DNA of 5,383 nucleotides from Actinoplanes liguriensis (GTDB taxonomy: Bacteria; Actinomycetota; Actinomycetes; Mycobacteriales; Micromonosporaceae), in the NCBI GenBank assembly GCA_000715855.1, contig KL571219.1:18554-23936 (forward strand). The letters run 5' to 3'. A program made the position numbers and the translations under genes. Below, piece after piece: positions 5,258-5,383 of this stretch. The number at the start of each line of letters is the position of its first letter. The first letter of the stretch is position 1. The notes beneath the pieces are model-generated. The model did not search any database and was not told the origin of the DNA. It saw nothing but the letters and a program-made list of their open reading frames with translations.

Positions 5258-5292
5258 CCCGGGCAACTGACGACGCCGAACAGGGCCCGCCC
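5258..5292. repeat. Intergenic repeat, copy 3 (core only)
   Basis: The 35-bp core recurs in the same orientation 109 bp after copy 2, with GGCAACTGA and CCGAACAGGGC intact. The TCATGCC flank is absent. Instead it is preceded by GCCGGCTCGCC (5249-5259), an 11-mer that also occurs right after copy 2 at 5187-5197, so the spacer between them may be an insertion or a diverged extra unit. The spacer also holds the 12-bp palindrome CAGCCATGGCTG (5238-5249). Confidence 0.75.
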
Positions 5293-5312
5293 ACCCTAGG
5301 GGGTGGCCCCCT
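5291..5312. repeat. Overlapping, mutually exclusive hairpins
   Basis: CCACCC (5291-5296) can pair with GGGTGG (5301-5306), or AGGGGG (5298-5303) with CCCCCT (5307-5312); both use 5301-5303, so only one can form. It follows repeat copy 3 directly. It may be a small terminator for a gene beyond the right edge; no gene to attach it to is visible. Confidence 0.35.
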
Positions 5313-5353
5313 CAGCCAGTGTGGCGCGAATCGGCAAGATCGTTCCGGCGCCC

Positions 5354-5362
5354 TGTGGACAA
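5354..5362 (-). promoter_or_regulatory. DnaA-box-like 9-mer, actinobacterial form
   Basis: TGTGGACAA on the plus strand is TTGTCCACA on the minus strand, the form preferred by DnaA in high-GC actinobacteria such as Streptomyces. It is one of two boxes in the same orientation, starting 17 bp apart. Confidence 0.5.
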
Positions 5363-5370
5363 CCCGTCAG

Positions 5371-5379
5371 TGTGGATAA
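5371..5379 (-). promoter_or_regulatory. DnaA-box-like 9-mer, classical consensus
   Basis: TGTGGATAA on the plus strand is TTATCCACA on the minus strand, an exact match to the classical DnaA box. It lies 8 nt beyond the first box, close to the right window edge, so any further boxes would be outside. Confidence 0.5.
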
Positions 5380-5383
5380 CGCC

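Noticed and set aside
5089..5292. CRISPR array
   Set aside because: Only three copies, with unequal spacing (49 and 109 bp), mismatches between copies, similar rather than unique spacer sequence between copies 1 and 2, and no cas gene.
4923..5294. Minus-strand frame containing a repeated ALFGA/ISCLGRG-like peptide
   Set aside because: The peptide repeats only because the intergenic DNA repeat is read through; copy spacing is not in frame throughout and no ribosome site or domain is present.

Overview
The window looks like chromosomal DNA from a high-GC actinomycete. The genes end most codons in G or C. It carries an adjacent DUF397 / helix-turn-helix-DUF5753 gene pair, a family combination that is expanded in Streptomyces, Micromonosporaceae and relatives. 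It also carries an F420-dependent oxidoreductase and an actinobacterial-type Nei2 glycosylase. Genus cannot be fixed from the sequence; a Micromonosporaceae-like host is only a guess.

Layout, left to right. (1) Positions 1-700, minus strand: a DNA base-excision glycosylase of the Fpg/Nei family (Nei2 type), cut by the window edge just before its zinc finger. (2) A strong hairpin at 727-754 separates it from a 49-residue single-pass membrane protein (774-923, minus) with a good ribosome binding site. (3) Positions 924-1680 form a long, comparatively AT-richer stretch with promoter-like elements at both ends and no convincing gene in the middle. (4) A DUF397 gene (1681-1881, plus) and an XRE/DUF5753 regulator (1934-2818, minus) face each other tail to tail across one shared hairpin. 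(5) Positions 2819-3242 hold the regulator's promoter region, several hairpins, and four copies of a degenerate 23-bp tandem repeat ending next to the following gene. (6) A SAM hydrolase of the DUF62 family (3243-4034, minus) and an F420-dependent luciferase-like oxidoreductase (4106-5032, plus) diverge from a 71-bp intergenic region; the first may be leaderless. (7) After the oxidoreductase come a perfect 11-bp-stem terminator, a second long hairpin, three copies of a 35-bp repeat, a pair of mutually exclusive hairpins, and two DnaA-box-like 9-mers close to the right edge.

The protein genes do not form one pathway. The likely functional unit is the DUF397/XRE pair, which in this family acts as a regulator with a small partner protein; here it is convergent, with separate promoters. 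The least explained parts are the two repeat families (3143-3234 and 5089-5292) and the DnaA-box pair. No clear new defence or mobile system is visible: no transposase, recombinase, CRISPR array, nuclease effector or attachment site was seen.
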